DNA of 64,000 bases from Candidatus Caccoplasma merdavium (lineage in GTDB: Bacteria > Bacteroidota > Bacteroidia > Bacteroidales > UBA11471): assembly GCA_018715595.1 (NCBI GenBank), contig DVLI01000007.1:1-64000 (forward strand), in the 5' to 3' direction. A program made the translations under genes and the position numbers. Shown here piece after piece: positions 49,798 to 59,217 of the stretch; within the stretch, counting starts at the first letter, position 1, and each line of letters starts with the position of its first letter. The notes below the pieces were generated by a model, which saw nothing but the letters and a program-made list of their open reading frames with translations, did not search any database and had not been told where the DNA came from.

Positions 49798-51399
49798 TCA
49801 GAGTTTCGGGCCGGCAGCCACGAGAGCTTTTCCGGCTTCGTTTCCGGTGAATTTGGCGAAGTTCTTGATGAAGCGTCCGGCCAAATCCTGAGCTTTAACG
49901 TCCCAATCCGATGCGTTGGCATAGGTGTCGCGCGGGTCGAGGATTTTGGGGTCAACACCCGGCAACTCGGTGGGTACGGTGAAGTCGAAGTAGGGAATCG
50001 TTTTGGTCGGAGCCTTTTCGATGGAACCGTCGAGGATAGCGTCGATGATACCGCGGGTGTCGCGAATCGAGATACGTTTTCCGGTACCGTTCCAGCCGGT
50101 GTTCACGAGGTAAGCCTTGGCACCGGTCATGTTCATCTTCTTCACGAGTTCTTCGGCATATTTGGTGGGGTGCAGCGAAAGGAAGGCGGCACCGAAGCAA
50201 GCCGAGAAGGTGGGGGTAGGCTCGGTGATACCACGCTCGGTACCGGCCAGTTTGGCGGTGAAGCCCGAGAGGAAGTAGTATTGAGCTTGTTCGGGAGTCA
50301 GAATCGAAACGGGGGGCAGTACGCCGAAGGCATCGGCCGAGAGGAAGATGACTTGTTTGGCGTGCGGGCCTTTCGATACGGGCTTAACGATGTTTTCGAT
50401 GTGGTAGATGGGGTAGGAAACGCGGGTGTTCTCGGTTACGCTCTTGTCGGCGAAATCGATTTTGCCGTTGGCATCGACCGTAACGTTTTCGAGGAGGGCG
50501 TCACGTTTGATGGCGTTGTAGATATCGGGCTCGCTCTCTTTGTCGAGGTTGATGACCTTGGCATAGCAACCGCCTTCGTAGTTGAACACGCCTTCGTTGT
50601 CCCAGCCGTGCTCGTCGTCGCCGATGAGTTTACGTTTGGGGTCGGTCGAAAGAGTGGTTTTACCGGTTCCCGAGAGACCGAAGAAGATGGCCGAGCTCTT
50701 CTCTTCCATGTCGGTGTTGGCCGAGCAGTGCATCGAGGCGATGCCGCGCAGGGGGTTGAAGTAGTTCATCATCGAGAACATGCCTTTCTTCATTTCGCCG
50801 CCGTACCAGGTGTTGAGGATTACCTGCTCTTTGGTGGTGAGGTTGAAGACAACGGCGGTCTCGGAGTTGAGGCCGAGTTCTTTATAGTTCTCTACTTTGG
50901 CTTTCGATGCGTTGTAAACAACGAAATCGGGCTCGAAGTTTTCCAACTCTTCTTTGGCGGGACGGATAAACATGTTGGTCACGAAGTGAGCCTGCCATGC
51001 TACTTCCATGATGAAGCGCACTTTCAGGCGGGTAGCTTCGTTGGCGCCGCAATAGCAGTCTACCACATAGAGTTTTTTGTTGGAGAGTTCTTTTACGGCG
51101 AGTTCTTTCAGGGTAGCCCAAGCCTTTTCGGTAACGGGTTTGTTGTCGTTTTTGTATTCGTCAGACGTCCACCAAACGGTATTTTTGCTGGTTTCGTCCA
51201 TAACGAGGAATTTGTCTTTGGGCGAACGTCCGGTGTAGATACCGGTCATTACGTTTACTGCGCCCAGTTCGGTAACCTGTCCTTTTTCATAACCTTCAAG
51301 ACCCGGTTTGGTCTCTTCGGCGAAAAGTTCGTCATACGAAGGGTTGTGGATAATCTCTTTTACACCTTCAATTCCATACTTTGTTAAGTCCAATTTCAT
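49798..51399 (-). CDS. pckA: Phosphoenolpyruvate carboxykinase (ATP)
   Basis: PckA interconverts oxaloacetate plus ATP with phosphoenolpyruvate plus CO2. In succinate-producing Bacteroidales it runs mainly in the carboxylating direction to feed fumarate reductase. The 533-residue protein has the P-loop [11 protein letters not shown], the substrate site TGRSPKDKF, the metal-binding DDEHGWDN segment and the [14 protein letters not shown] motif. A TACCTTTG element on the minus strand (51471-51464) is a likely -7 box. The 297 bases up to the menA start hold this promoter region and no gene. Confidence 0.98.
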   Translation of the reverse strand: MKLDLTKYGIEGVKEIIHNPSYDELFAEETKPGLEGYEKGQVTELGAVNVMTGIYTGRSPKDKFLVMDETSKNTVWWTSDEYKNDNKPVTEKAWATLKELAVKELSNKKLYVVDCYCGANEATRLKVRFIMEVAWQAHFVTNMFIRPAKEELENFEPDFVVYNASKAKVENYKELGLNSETAVVFNLTTKEQVILNTWYGGEMKKGMFSMMNYFNPLRGIASMHCSANTDMEEKSSAIFFGLSGTGKTTLSTDPKRKLIGDDEHGWDNEGVFNYEGGCYAKVINLDKESEPDIYNAIKRDALLENVTVDANGKIDFADKSVTENTRVSYPIYHIENIVKPVSKGPHAKQVIFLSADAFGVLPPVSILTPEQAQYYFLSGFTAKLAGTERGITEPTPTFSACFGAAFLSLHPTKYAEELVKKMNMTGAKAYLVNTGWNGTGKRISIRDTRGIIDAILDGSIEKAPTKTIPYFDFTVPTELPGVDPKILDPRDTYANASDWDVKAQDLAGRFIKNFAKFTGNEAGKALVAAGPKL

Positions 51400-51696
51400 T
51401 GCTGTTAAAATTAATTTGACCTATGAAAATTTTAAATTCGATTTCTTTCTTCTAAATCGACTACAAAGGTAATCTATTTTCCAATACGGAATCGTCATAT
51501 TAAGGAAATTTTTCTCTAATCAAGGATATTTTTTGTTTTTGTTGTCGCGAATTGCTCTCTTTACCTGCCAAAATCCGCCTCCTTTCGGGGGGCGACAATC
51601 GCCTGTCGCGTCTCCTTGCCCGAGGCGGGCTGTGTGAAACTTTGTGAGTCGATGGTGGGGATACGATACTTTTTTTGTACATTCGCCCCCCCCCTT

Positions 51697-52698
51697 ATGA
51701 ACAAAGTCGCTTTCTGGATAAAAAACGCGCGGCACATCTCCTTGCCGCAGAGTCTCCTGCCTGCACTTTTGGCCGTGAGTATGTCGTGGACCCATGAGTC
51801 GTTTTCGTGGGGGCTCTCCTGTGTCGCTTTATTTGGTGTGATATGCGTGCACCTGGGCATGAATCTTCTCGACGATTATTTCGATTACCGGGAGGGGAGC
51901 GGGGAAAAACGTCTCCGATTGGCGGCCGACGGTGTACGGGCCCGGGTGGCGAAGTACCCCTATCTTACCTTGGGGCTGGCTTCGGTGAGGGAACTCGTGG
52001 GAGCCATTGCCGTATTCTTCGCTTGTGCTGTTGCCGCGGGAGTGGTCATCGTGGCCATGCGGGGCGAAACGCCCCTTGTCATTGCTTTGATTGCGGTGGT
52101 TTTGGGCATCTCTTATTCGGGAAAGCCTTTACAGTTGGGCTATTACGGATATGGCGAATTGCTCATCGGGCTCATCTTTGGCCCGCTCCTCATGGCCGGC
52201 ATGCAATGTGCCGCATGTGGTGTCGTCGATGTCGAGCTCGTGTTGGTAGGTGTGGCCGTGGGCTTTTTGGTGACCAATATCCTCTATTCGCATTCGGTGC
52301 TCGACCTGCAAGCCGATACCCGCATGGGAAAGACGACCTTGGCCGCGTTGTTGAAGACCCCCCGGGCTCGCCGGGTCGCATCGGCGGTCTTCAACTTCTT
52401 TCCCTTTGTGCTGGTGCTGGCCGGCGTGGCGGCGGGCGTCCTGCCGTGGGCATACCTTTGCGTCCTTCTCCTGTTGCCGATGGCCGTTACCCTGTGGCGC
52501 TCGATTTGCCGTTTCACGGCCGGCCGTCACGACGCTCTGCGACTGCGCTGGTGGTATGGTCCTATGGGGCGTTTCGATGCCTATCGTGCAGCCGGCATCG
52601 ACTGGTTTATGTACCGCTGGCTGATGGCTCGTAACCTGATTTCTTTTTTCGCGTTGCTTCTGTTGCTTGCAAATGTAATTCTTCAAATAACCGCTTGA
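51697..52698 (+). CDS. UbiA family prenyltransferase (MenA-like)
   Basis: The 333-residue protein is a UbiA-type intramembrane prenyltransferase with about eight membrane segments. The first prenyl-diphosphate/magnesium motif is visible as GMNLLDDYFDYREG and the second as HSVLDLQADTRMGKTTLA. The best match is 1,4-dihydroxy-2-naphthoate prenyltransferase (MenA), which makes the menaquinone tail that sdhCAB needs, but the exact substrate is not proven. The ATG at 51697 directly follows a run of nine C bases. Its stop overlaps the radical SAM start (TGATG), so the two genes are translationally coupled. Confidence 0.85.
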   Translation: MNKVAFWIKNARHISLPQSLLPALLAVSMSWTHESFSWGLSCVALFGVICVHLGMNLLDDYFDYREGSGEKRLRLAADGVRARVAKYPYLTLGLASVRELVGAIAVFFACAVAAGVVIVAMRGETPLVIALIAVVLGISYSGKPLQLGYYGYGELLIGLIFGPLLMAGMQCAACGVVDVELVLVGVAVGFLVTNILYSHSVLDLQADTRMGKTTLAALLKTPRARRVASAVFNFFPFVLVLAGVAAGVLPWAYLCVLLLLPMAVTLWRSICRFTAGRHDALRLRWWYGPMGRFDAYRAAGIDWFMYRWLMARNLISFFALLLLLANVILQITA

Positions 52699-53597
52699 TG
52701 ATGAAACTCTCGCAGATGTTCTATTTGGCCCGGTGGTTTTTCGGCGCCAGGTTCTTGGGCCGGAAACGGCCGTTGCAAACCGTGCTTTTCATTACCGACC
52801 GTTGCAACCTGGCGTGCAAGCACTGCTCGGTCTATGCCCGTTCCAATCCGCACACCATGTCCTATGAGGAAGTGCGTCGCGAATTGGAATATGCCTACGG
52901 TTTGGGTTCCCGTTTTGTCGACTTCGAGGGGGGCGAGGTGATGTTGTGGCGCGATGGCGATTATCGCATCAACGACCTTCTCGACCTGGCCCGTGAGGTG
53001 GGCTTTTTCTCGGCCACGATTACCACCAATGCCCAGTTGCCTTTCTCCGGTGTGCGGGCCGACAGCATTTGGGTGAGTCTCGACGGGTATGGCAAGTATC
53101 ACGAGACGATACGCGGCGAGGGCACTTTTGCCCGTCTCGAAAAAAATATTGCGGCCTGCGGTCACCCGCATCTGAGCGTGAACATGGTGGTGAACAAGTA
53201 CAACTGGGAGTCGGTTGCCGACACGATACGCTATGTCAAGGAGAATCCCGCCATAGAGAGCATCTCCATCAATTTCTATACCCCTTTCCCCGACGCCGAG
53301 AATCTCATGATTACGCAGGCACAGCGCGAGGCCGTCATCGACACCGTCATCGCCATGAAGCGGCAGGGTTATCCTGTCATGAACTCGGTCTCGGGCCTGC
53401 GGCTAATGAAGCACAACCGCTTCAAGCGGCGTTGCTGGGTGACCAACTTTATCTATGCCGACCATCGACGTGCGAACTGTGCCGGCGAAGAACTCGGCAT
53501 TTGCGACGATTGCGGGCTCTGCATGGCCGGCGAGATGAACGCCGTCTTCAACCTGCGTCCCGATACGGTCTTGGCCGGTCTCAAACTTCGCTTGTGA
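52698..53597 (+). CDS. Radical SAM protein
   Basis: The 299-residue protein has the radical SAM cluster motif CNLACKHCSVYARS near residue 37-44, a GGEVMLW-type S-adenosylmethionine loop, and a second cysteine-rich region at the C-terminus (NCAGEELGICDDCGLCMAGE), which suggests an additional iron-sulfur cluster as in SPASM/twitch proteins. The product is unknown. It is translationally coupled to the UbiA-family prenyltransferase gene (TGATG), so a role in quinone or prenyl-lipid metabolism is possible but unproven. ATG 52698 or 52701 may be the start. Confidence 0.88.
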   Translation: MMKLSQMFYLARWFFGARFLGRKRPLQTVLFITDRCNLACKHCSVYARSNPHTMSYEEVRRELEYAYGLGSRFVDFEGGEVMLWRDGDYRINDLLDLAREVGFFSATITTNAQLPFSGVRADSIWVSLDGYGKYHETIRGEGTFARLEKNIAACGHPHLSVNMVVNKYNWESVADTIRYVKENPAIESISINFYTPFPDAENLMITQAQREAVIDTVIAMKRQGYPVMNSVSGLRLMKHNRFKRRCWVTNFIYADHRRANCAGEELGICDDCGLCMAGEMNAVFNLRPDTVLAGLKLRL

Positions 53598-53698
53598 CCC
53601 GAGGAAGGGCGTCTGCTTGATTCAGGAAATCGAGGCTTGGACGTCCGGCATCTGGCGCTTTGTACTTTGGCCTTCACTTTTTAAATTTTATTAGGTTT

Positions 53699-53732
53699 TT
53701 TGACATTATGTTTGCTTTTTTTGCTATTTTTG
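53699..53732 (+). promoter_or_regulatory. Candidate promoter of the GNAT-like gene
   Basis: TTTG (53699-53702) and TATTTTTG (53725-53732) with a 22-base spacer, slightly long for the consensus. The ATG is at 53754. Confidence 0.45.
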
Positions 53733-53753
53733 CCAGCCTAAAATAATGTATGC

Positions 53754-54890
53754 ATGGAACCCATAACGATTCGTGAAATAACGGGACGTCGCGCCCTGAA
53801 AAAATATGTGCAGTTCAATATCGACCTCTATAAAAACAATCCCTACAAGGTTCCACCGTTGATTGTCGATGAACTCGATACTTTTACACCGGCCAAGAAT
53901 CCGGCCTATGATTTTTGCGAAGCGGTGCATTACATGGCCTATGAAGGAAAGAAACCGGTGGGTCGCATAACGGGTATCATCAATCACAACCTCAATAAGA
54001 AGACCGGAAAGTCCGAAGCCCGTTTCGGCTTTGTCGATTTTGTCGACGATGCCCGTGTGAGCGATGCCCTTTTCGATGCCGTGGAGGCGTGGGCGCGCGG
54101 CAAAGGCATGAATCGGCTGGTGGGCCCGCTGGGATTTACCGACATGGACCCCGAAGGGCTGCTCGTCGAGGGATATGACCAGTTGGGTACCATGGTGACC
54201 ATCTACAACTATCCCTACTATGTCGACCACATCGAGCGCCGCGGTTTCACCCCCGAATGCGAATGGGTGGAGTTCAAGCTCACGGTTCCCCCTACCATGT
54301 CGGAAAAGCATGCCCGCATTGCCGAAATCGTGCGCCAGAAATATCATCTGCGCAGCATCATCAAGGAATATACCAATATCCATAAGTTGGCCCGTGATTA
54401 TGGCCGCCAGATTTTCGAGCTCATCAACGAGGCTTACAAGAACCTGTATGGTTACTCGACGCTCACGCCCCGGCAAATCGAGCACTATGTGAAGATGTAT
54501 ATCCCGATTGTGAGCCTTAAACACCTCTCGCTCATCGTCAACGAGAAAGACGAGTTGATAGGTGTGGGCATTGCCATGCCCTCGATGAGTCGGGCATTGC
54601 AGAAAGCCAAAGGCCGCTTGTTCCCCTTCGGATTTATCCATCTGCTCAAAGCCATGAAAGGGAAGAACGACATTGTCGATTTGCTCTTGGTGGCCATACA
54701 CCCCAACTATCAGAACCTGGGAGCCAATGCCCTGCTCTTCGACGATATTCTGCCCAACTTTATCAAGGACGGCTTCAAATATGCCGAGAGTAATCCCGAA
54801 ATTGTCACCAACAACAAGGTGCAACAACAGTGGCAATATTTTGAGCAGCAGCAGCACAAGCGCCGCCGTGCTTATGCCAAGGATATTTAG
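53754..54890 (+). CDS. GNAT-like N-acetyltransferase family protein
   Basis: The 378-residue protein belongs to a conserved Bacteroidota family usually annotated as a GNAT-like or hypothetical protein. It starts MEPITIREITGRRALKKYVQ, has an N-terminal half with PVGRITGIINHN and GFVDFVDDARVSDALF (GNAT-like beta-alpha pattern), and a C-terminal half with a second GNAT-like unit (HLSLIVNEKDELIGVGIAMP, HPNYQNLGANALLFDDILPN). The end is rich in Gln and basic residues. The substrate is unknown. It is followed by the TRIC gene after 11 bases, probably in the same transcript. Confidence 0.75.
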   Translation: MEPITIREITGRRALKKYVQFNIDLYKNNPYKVPPLIVDELDTFTPAKNPAYDFCEAVHYMAYEGKKPVGRITGIINHNLNKKTGKSEARFGFVDFVDDARVSDALFDAVEAWARGKGMNRLVGPLGFTDMDPEGLLVEGYDQLGTMVTIYNYPYYVDHIERRGFTPECEWVEFKLTVPPTMSEKHARIAEIVRQKYHLRSIIKEYTNIHKLARDYGRQIFELINEAYKNLYGYSTLTPRQIEHYVKMYIPIVSLKHLSLIVNEKDELIGVGIAMPSMSRALQKAKGRLFPFGFIHLLKAMKGKNDIVDLLLVAIHPNYQNLGANALLFDDILPNFIKDGFKYAESNPEIVTNNKVQQQWQYFEQQQHKRRRAYAKDI

Positions 54891-54901
54891 CGGCCTGCCC
54901 T

Positions 54902-55543
54902 ATGTTGATGCCTACATTCGTACAGATTCTCGATTTTATCGGGACATTTGCCTTTGCCATCAGTGGCATACGGTTGGCCTCGGCCAAGCGGTTCGACTGG
55001 TTTGGCGCTTATGTCGTGGGGTTTGTCACGGCCATTGGCGGCGGTACGATACGCGACCTGTTGCTCGATGTTACACCGGCGTGGATGGAGAATCCCATGT
55101 ATCTCATCTGTACGGCATTGGCGTTGGTGTGGGTCATTGTCTTTGAAAAACGGCTGGTGCGTCTCGACATCACGTTCTTTATTTTCGATACCATCGGTTT
55201 GGCCCTCTTCACGGTGGTCGGCGTGGGCAAGAGCCTCACGGCCGGGTACCCGTTTTGGGTGGCGATTATCATGGGCAGCATCACCGGTGCTGCCGGAGGT
55301 GTGTTGCGCGACGTGTTTATCAATGAAATCCCGCTGATTTTCCGAAAGGAAATTTATGCCATGGCCTGTGTCGTGGGCGGGGTGTTTTACTGGTTCTTCG
55401 ACCTGTTGGGCATGGAGCCGTACATCTGCCAGATTGTGGGCGGTGTCGGGGTCTTTGTCACCCGCATTCTCGCGGTGAAGTACCAGATATGTCTTCCTGT
55501 CCTCTCGGGCGAAACCGGCGGCGAAGACAGAAAGGAAAACTGA
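54902..55543 (+). CDS. Trimeric intracellular cation (TRIC)-like channel, UPF0126 family
   Basis: The 213-residue inner-membrane protein shows the internal duplication of the TRIC/UPF0126 (YadS) family: two three-helix units each containing a glycine motif, GGGTIRDLLLDVTPAWM and GAAGGVLRDVFINEIPLIF. Seven membrane segments are visible. Bacterial TRIC proteins form potassium-permeable trimers. The C-terminus is a short charged tail (GETGGEDRKEN). It is 11 bases downstream of the GNAT-like gene and convergent with the HAD phosphatase. Confidence 0.92.
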   Translation: MLMPTFVQILDFIGTFAFAISGIRLASAKRFDWFGAYVVGFVTAIGGGTIRDLLLDVTPAWMENPMYLICTALALVWVIVFEKRLVRLDITFFIFDTIGLALFTVVGVGKSLTAGYPFWVAIIMGSITGAAGGVLRDVFINEIPLIFRKEIYAMACVVGGVFYWFFDLLGMEPYICQIVGGVGVFVTRILAVKYQICLPVLSGETGGEDRKEN

Positions 55544-55613
55544 CTCTCGTCACCCTCTCCCTCTGTCCCGACACCCTTGCCGGATCGGGCCCAAGGCCGC
55601 ATCTTCCCCTTTT

Positions 55614-56255
55614 TTATTCCGACGTTTTTGCGCGGTCGGCATCGAGTCGTGTAGCCAAATTCGCACGCCAGTCGCTCCCGTTTGCCGGGCAGAAGGTCTG
55701 GAACCCCAATTCTTCCCCTCGCGCTATGTTCGACGCGCCGTCGTCGACAAAGAGCGCCTCTTCGGGACGCAGTCCTTCGGCTGTGATGAGGTGCTTGAAG
55801 ATTTCGGGAGCCGGTTTGGTGTACCCTATTTGGTAGGAGAGGTAGAGGCGGTCGGCGTAGTCGGTGAGCGATTTTCCCGAGGGAGAGAAGTCGGCGCTGC
55901 AAGCCCAAGACATCACATAGGGGTTGGTGTTGCTCAGGATAAGTATGCGATACCGCTTTTTCAGTGTTTCGAGATAATCGAGAATGGCGGTCGGCACCTC
56001 GACAAAAAATCCCAGCCAAGCGCTCTTGACCTCTTCAAACGTCAGTTCCCGGCCGCAGAGACGACCCAGTTCGGCCCGGAAACCGGCCTCATCGAGCTTG
56101 CCCTCTTCCAGTTCCTGAAAGATGCCCGACTGGTGGTACTTGTCGAGTCGAGTGTCGGCGTCGGTGAGTCCCAAGCGGGCAAAGGCCGCTACGGCATTTT
56201 CGCGGCTGAGGGTGGCGATGACGCCACCGAAATCGAAAATAAGAGTTTTTATCAT
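55614..56255 (-). CDS. HAD family phosphatase (YihX-like)
   Basis: The 213-residue protein has HAD motif I as IFDFGGVI with the nucleophile Asp8 (the second Asp is replaced by Gly, as is normal in the YihX-like group), motif II as LILSNTNP, motif III Lys in GYTKPAPEIF, and motif IV FVDDGASN. The cap is a small helical insertion after residue 15. Relatives remove phosphate from sugar phosphates. It stands alone between two convergent or divergent neighbours. Confidence 0.9.
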   Translation of the reverse strand: MIKTLIFDFGGVIATLSRENAVAAFARLGLTDADTRLDKYHQSGIFQELEEGKLDEAGFRAELGRLCGRELTFEEVKSAWLGFFVEVPTAILDYLETLKKRYRILILSNTNPYVMSWACSADFSPSGKSLTDYADRLYLSYQIGYTKPAPEIFKHLITAEGLRPEEALFVDDGASNIARGEELGFQTFCPANGSDWRANLATRLDADRAKTSE

Positions 56256-56656
56256 ACGGCGTGTGGAGGGGTTCTGAAATTGTACTTGTCGAAAAACGGT
56301 TTTTACCCGGCAAAGATACGTCCGATTTTTTGTTTATGTCACGGCCGGCCCGTTTTCTTCGGCCGAATGCCTTTCTTGTGCCTCCATTCCCGACGCAATC
56401 GGGGACCCAAGCCCCCCCTTTATGATGTCTCGGCTCCCGCGAATTTTTTATCTTTATCGCGGACATTCCCTTTTTCCCGGCGTGGGAAAGAGCATATCGG
56501 GCACGAGTAATATAGCCTTGACCCGATAATCTCTCCCGCCAAAAGTTGCAGGCAAGACCTCTATCGCTTACCTTTGTACGGGCAATCCTGCGATACTATA
56601 CCCTTTGTGCGGAAGTCCTTGTCGGGTTGTCGTTTATTTTTTTTGAACACTACATT

Positions 56657-57229
56657 ATGACAGAAATAGAAATTTGGGCGTTGGCCGTAGGGCTGGCGAT
56701 GGATTGTTTTGTCGTGTCGATTACGAGCGGAATCATTTGGGGAAAACTCCGATGGAAACCCATGTTGACGATGGCTTTCTTTTTCGGTCTGTTTCAAGCC
56801 CTCAATCCCTTTCTCGGCTGGTTGGGAACCCGTTATTTCCGTCACTTGATAGAGAGTGTCGACCACTGGATAGCCTTCGGGATACTGGCTTTCCTGGGCA
56901 TACGCATGATTGTCGAGTCGTTCAAGGCCGAAGACGAAAAGCATTTCGACCCCGCCAGCCTCAAAGTGATACTCATGATGGCCGTCGCCACCAGCATCGA
57001 CGCCTTGGCCGTGGGCATATCGTTTGTGTGCGTGGGCATGAGCGACTGGCGCGACCTGCCCTATCCGTTGGGCGTCATCGGGCTGGTGTCGTTTCTGATG
57101 TCGCTCGTGGGCGTTTCACTTGGCGTGAAGTGCGGCAGTTATGCCCGGAAAATCCATGCCGACCTGCTCGGCGGCATCATACTCTTCGCCATCGGACTCA
57201 AAGTCCTCATCGAGCACCTCTCGGCCTGA
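56657..57229 (+). CDS. mntP: Manganese efflux pump MntP
   Basis: MntP exports Mn2+ across the inner membrane. The 190-residue protein has the family length and six hydrophobic segments with an internal repeat: GLAMDCFVVSITSGIIW and ATSIDALAVGISF, each with the conserved Asp in the membrane. ATG 56657 was chosen to match family length. A -7-like TACCTTTG lies at 56570-56577. I saw no recognisable yybP-ykoY manganese riboswitch in the leader. Confidence 0.93.
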   Translation: MTEIEIWALAVGLAMDCFVVSITSGIIWGKLRWKPMLTMAFFFGLFQALNPFLGWLGTRYFRHLIESVDHWIAFGILAFLGIRMIVESFKAEDEKHFDPASLKVILMMAVATSIDALAVGISFVCVGMSDWRDLPYPLGVIGLVSFLMSLVGVSLGVKCGSYARKIHADLLGGIILFAIGLKVLIEHLSA

Positions 57230-57349
57230 TTGTCGTCCGTTTGTGTGAGTGGAAGAGTTATTCTTCCCCCGAGAAGGATATTGGGTGGCGTTTCTCATTT
57301 TGGATAGTTCCTGCCCCCAATTTATGTTATTCCTTAAAAAACTATTATC

Positions 57350-57940
57350 GTGAAAACATTTACCCAAGAAAACCTCTATTGGATACATGAACCTCGACGC
57401 TACTCTATCTCAGATGCGCTCATTACGATAGAGACCGAACCTCATACCGACCTTTGGCAGCGGACCTATTACGGATTCCGGAACGACAATGCTCCCGTGT
57501 TGCAGATGAAGACGACACAGAAATATTTCTCGTTTACGGTCAAGACGGTTTTCAATACCTCTGTCCTGTTCGACCAGTGCGGCATTGCCGTCTACTTGGA
57601 TAGCGATAACTGGATAAAAGCCTCGGTCGAGTACGAAAACGACCGCTTCCAGCGGCTTGGCAGCGTGGTGACCAATAACGGTTATTCCGACTGGGCGACG
57701 CAAGATATTCCCGCTTCGATACATGAAATATGGTATCGCCTGAGTCGCCGCGAAAGTGATTATTATATCGAAACGAGCCTCGACGGTATCGATTTCAAGC
57801 AGATGCGTGTGTGCCATTTGTTTCATGGCGATGGAGAAATCTCGTTTGGAATCTATGCAGCCAGTCCCTCACAGCACACATTTACGGCCGAGTTTACCCA
57901 CATGGAAGTGGGAGAATGTACCTGGAAGGCTTGGCAATAG
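57350..57940 (+). CDS. DUF1349 domain protein
   Basis: The 196-residue protein matches the DUF1349 family, a concanavalin-like beta sandwich. It begins at a GTG (no suitable ATG upstream) and has the family landmarks NLYWIHEPRRYS, FSFTVKTVFNTSVLFDQCGI, LYDSDNWIKASVEYEND-like segment, and SYYIETSLDGIDFKQMRV-like segment. There is no signal peptide, so it is cytoplasmic. Function is unknown; carbohydrate-related roles are often suggested for the fold. It is the last typical-GC gene before the AT-rich island. Confidence 0.85.
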   Translation: MKTFTQENLYWIHEPRRYSISDALITIETEPHTDLWQRTYYGFRNDNAPVLQMKTTQKYFSFTVKTVFNTSVLFDQCGIAVYLDSDNWIKASVEYENDRFQRLGSVVTNNGYSDWATQDIPASIHEIWYRLSRRESDYYIETSLDGIDFKQMRVCHLFHGDGEISFGIYAASPSQHTFTAEFTHMEVGECTWKAWQ

Positions 57941-58040
57941 AGCCTACATATCTGTGCTTGAAGAGCCGCTTTTTCTATCCAATTTCTTTGGCTTAGTCGA
58001 CAAAAAATAGGATAAAACCTCTGCAAGGCACTGATTTTAA

Positions 58041-58048
58041 TATCTTTG
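58041..58048 (+). promoter_or_regulatory. -7 promoter box before the zinc-ribbon ORF
   Basis: TATCTTTG, 17 bases upstream of the ATG at 58066. No TTTG at the expected -33 distance. Confidence 0.4.
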
Positions 58049-58065
58049 CGAAGATTATTACTGAT

Positions 58066-58509
58066 ATGGTTAAAAAATGCTTTTTCTGCGGGTCTCCCAA
58101 TGTGATCAGGAACGGCTTGAGAGGCAGGAAAAAACAATATAAATGCAAGGATTGCGCCCGCCAATTTTTAGGCGGTACCCGGCGCGACAAGTCACAGGTC
58201 ATCTTGGAGTACATTGAGGACAAACAGACACGGAAACAGCTTGCCGCAAAAGTATGTGAGCTTCAAGAGAAGACCACGGAATTACATAAAGTGACAAATA
58301 CCTATTACCTTTATACCGCCGAGGGTGAACGCCTTTTCTGTGAGCGGCACAACTGTCGGATTTATCCCGACAACAGAGGCATCTACTGGCATTTCAAGGT
58401 TGCCGACTATCCGGCTTATATACTTCCTACCGAAATCAGTAAGGCATATCTTAACCATGATATTTCGATACGGGATGTGTATGTGCATTGGCATAAGAAT
58501 AGGGGATAA
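58066..58509 (+). CDS. Zinc-ribbon ORF, probable transposase remnant or fusion
   Basis: The 147-residue product starts with a zinc ribbon (CFFCGSPNVIRNG and YKCKDCARQF) and a helical stretch like the N-terminus of IS1/ISXO2-type transposases. After about residue 65 the similarity ends: the rest (YYLYTAEGERLFCERHNCRI and on) shows no catalytic DDE residues and looks like a separate short domain with its own Cys/His pairs. It may be a truncated transposase or a small DNA-binding protein that captured a zinc ribbon. It marks the left edge of the AT-rich island and is convergent with the next gene. Confidence 0.55.
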   Translation: MVKKCFFCGSPNVIRNGLRGRKKQYKCKDCARQFLGGTRRDKSQVILEYIEDKQTRKQLAAKVCELQEKTTELHKVTNTYYLYTAEGERLFCERHNCRIYPDNRGIYWHFKVADYPAYILPTEISKAYLNHDISIRDVYVHWHKNRG

Positions 58510-58510
58510 T

Positions 58511-59206
58511 TTATGACCAACTATACCTGATGTTAACTTGTTGATAATATTCATCGACAATTTCTTGAGCGTTTGGTTTCATAACCATATCAGAAATTTG
58601 TTGCAAACATTTATCCTTACTTGATTGAAGAAATTGGCCGTTAAATAATTCCATATAAACATCACAAACCTGATTTGATATATCCTTAACAGTCATTGGT
58701 GCAAGATTACGGCCTGATTTGTTACGATATTCCAAACACATATCAACAGCGTATATGACAGCGGATTTTTCAAGGTCAGGCAGGAATATATTGCGTTTAA
58801 AATCACACGTTAGTTTCGTAATGTTTTGGATTACGTCTTGTTTAAAATACATACGCATATCAGGCAAATGCTGCCAATCATATCCAGTCTGGACATTAAA
58901 GTCATCCACTTGTTCGTTTATTCGTTTTTGCCTTTCGTCCATGCCGTTACATACATTATTAGGTTGGCCTGCCAAGTATTCTTCATAAGTTATTTCTTTA
59001 ATGCCTTTTCTTGTCATTGGCACGTATATTCCTTCTCCTATTTTCACGATATAAGCAGAAGGCGTTCTCTTTACGACTTCGCCCACCATACCGTTTTTTG
59101 GGTAAAAATTGTATTTTGCCCATTCAGTTTTATTGGCATAAACGCCATTTATAAATTCCATTGTTGTGGAGAAGCATTCTCCTTTGTCGATGATTTCTAC
59201 GTACAT
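58511..59206 (-). CDS. Unrecognised protein in AT-rich island
   Basis: The 231-residue protein is not one I recognise. Residues about 1-85 look like a small beta-barrel (GMVGEVVKRTPSAYIVKIGE, GIYVPMTRKGIKEI); the rest is helical, with DMRMYFKQDVIQNITKLTCD and LEKSAVIYAVDMCLEYRNKS. No signal peptide or membrane segment. Base composition is much more AT-rich than the flanking genes. It follows the next gene on the same strand by 11 bases, so the two are probably an acquired two-gene operon. Confidence 0.75.
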   Translation of the reverse strand: MYVEIIDKGECFSTTMEFINGVYANKTEWAKYNFYPKNGMVGEVVKRTPSAYIVKIGEGIYVPMTRKGIKEITYEEYLAGQPNNVCNGMDERQKRINEQVDDFNVQTGYDWQHLPDMRMYFKQDVIQNITKLTCDFKRNIFLPDLEKSAVIYAVDMCLEYRNKSGRNLAPMTVKDISNQVCDVYMELFNGQFLQSSKDKCLQQISDMVMKPNAQEIVDEYYQQVNIRYSWS

Positions 59207-59217
59207 GGTTTTTATGT

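Noticed and set aside
56500-56656. Manganese riboswitch before mntP
   Set aside because: No yybP-ykoY consensus could be recognised by eye.
57941-58065. Second attachment site matching the tRNA-Leu 3' end at the left edge of the island
   Set aside because: No copy of the tRNA end was found here, so element boundaries cannot be set.
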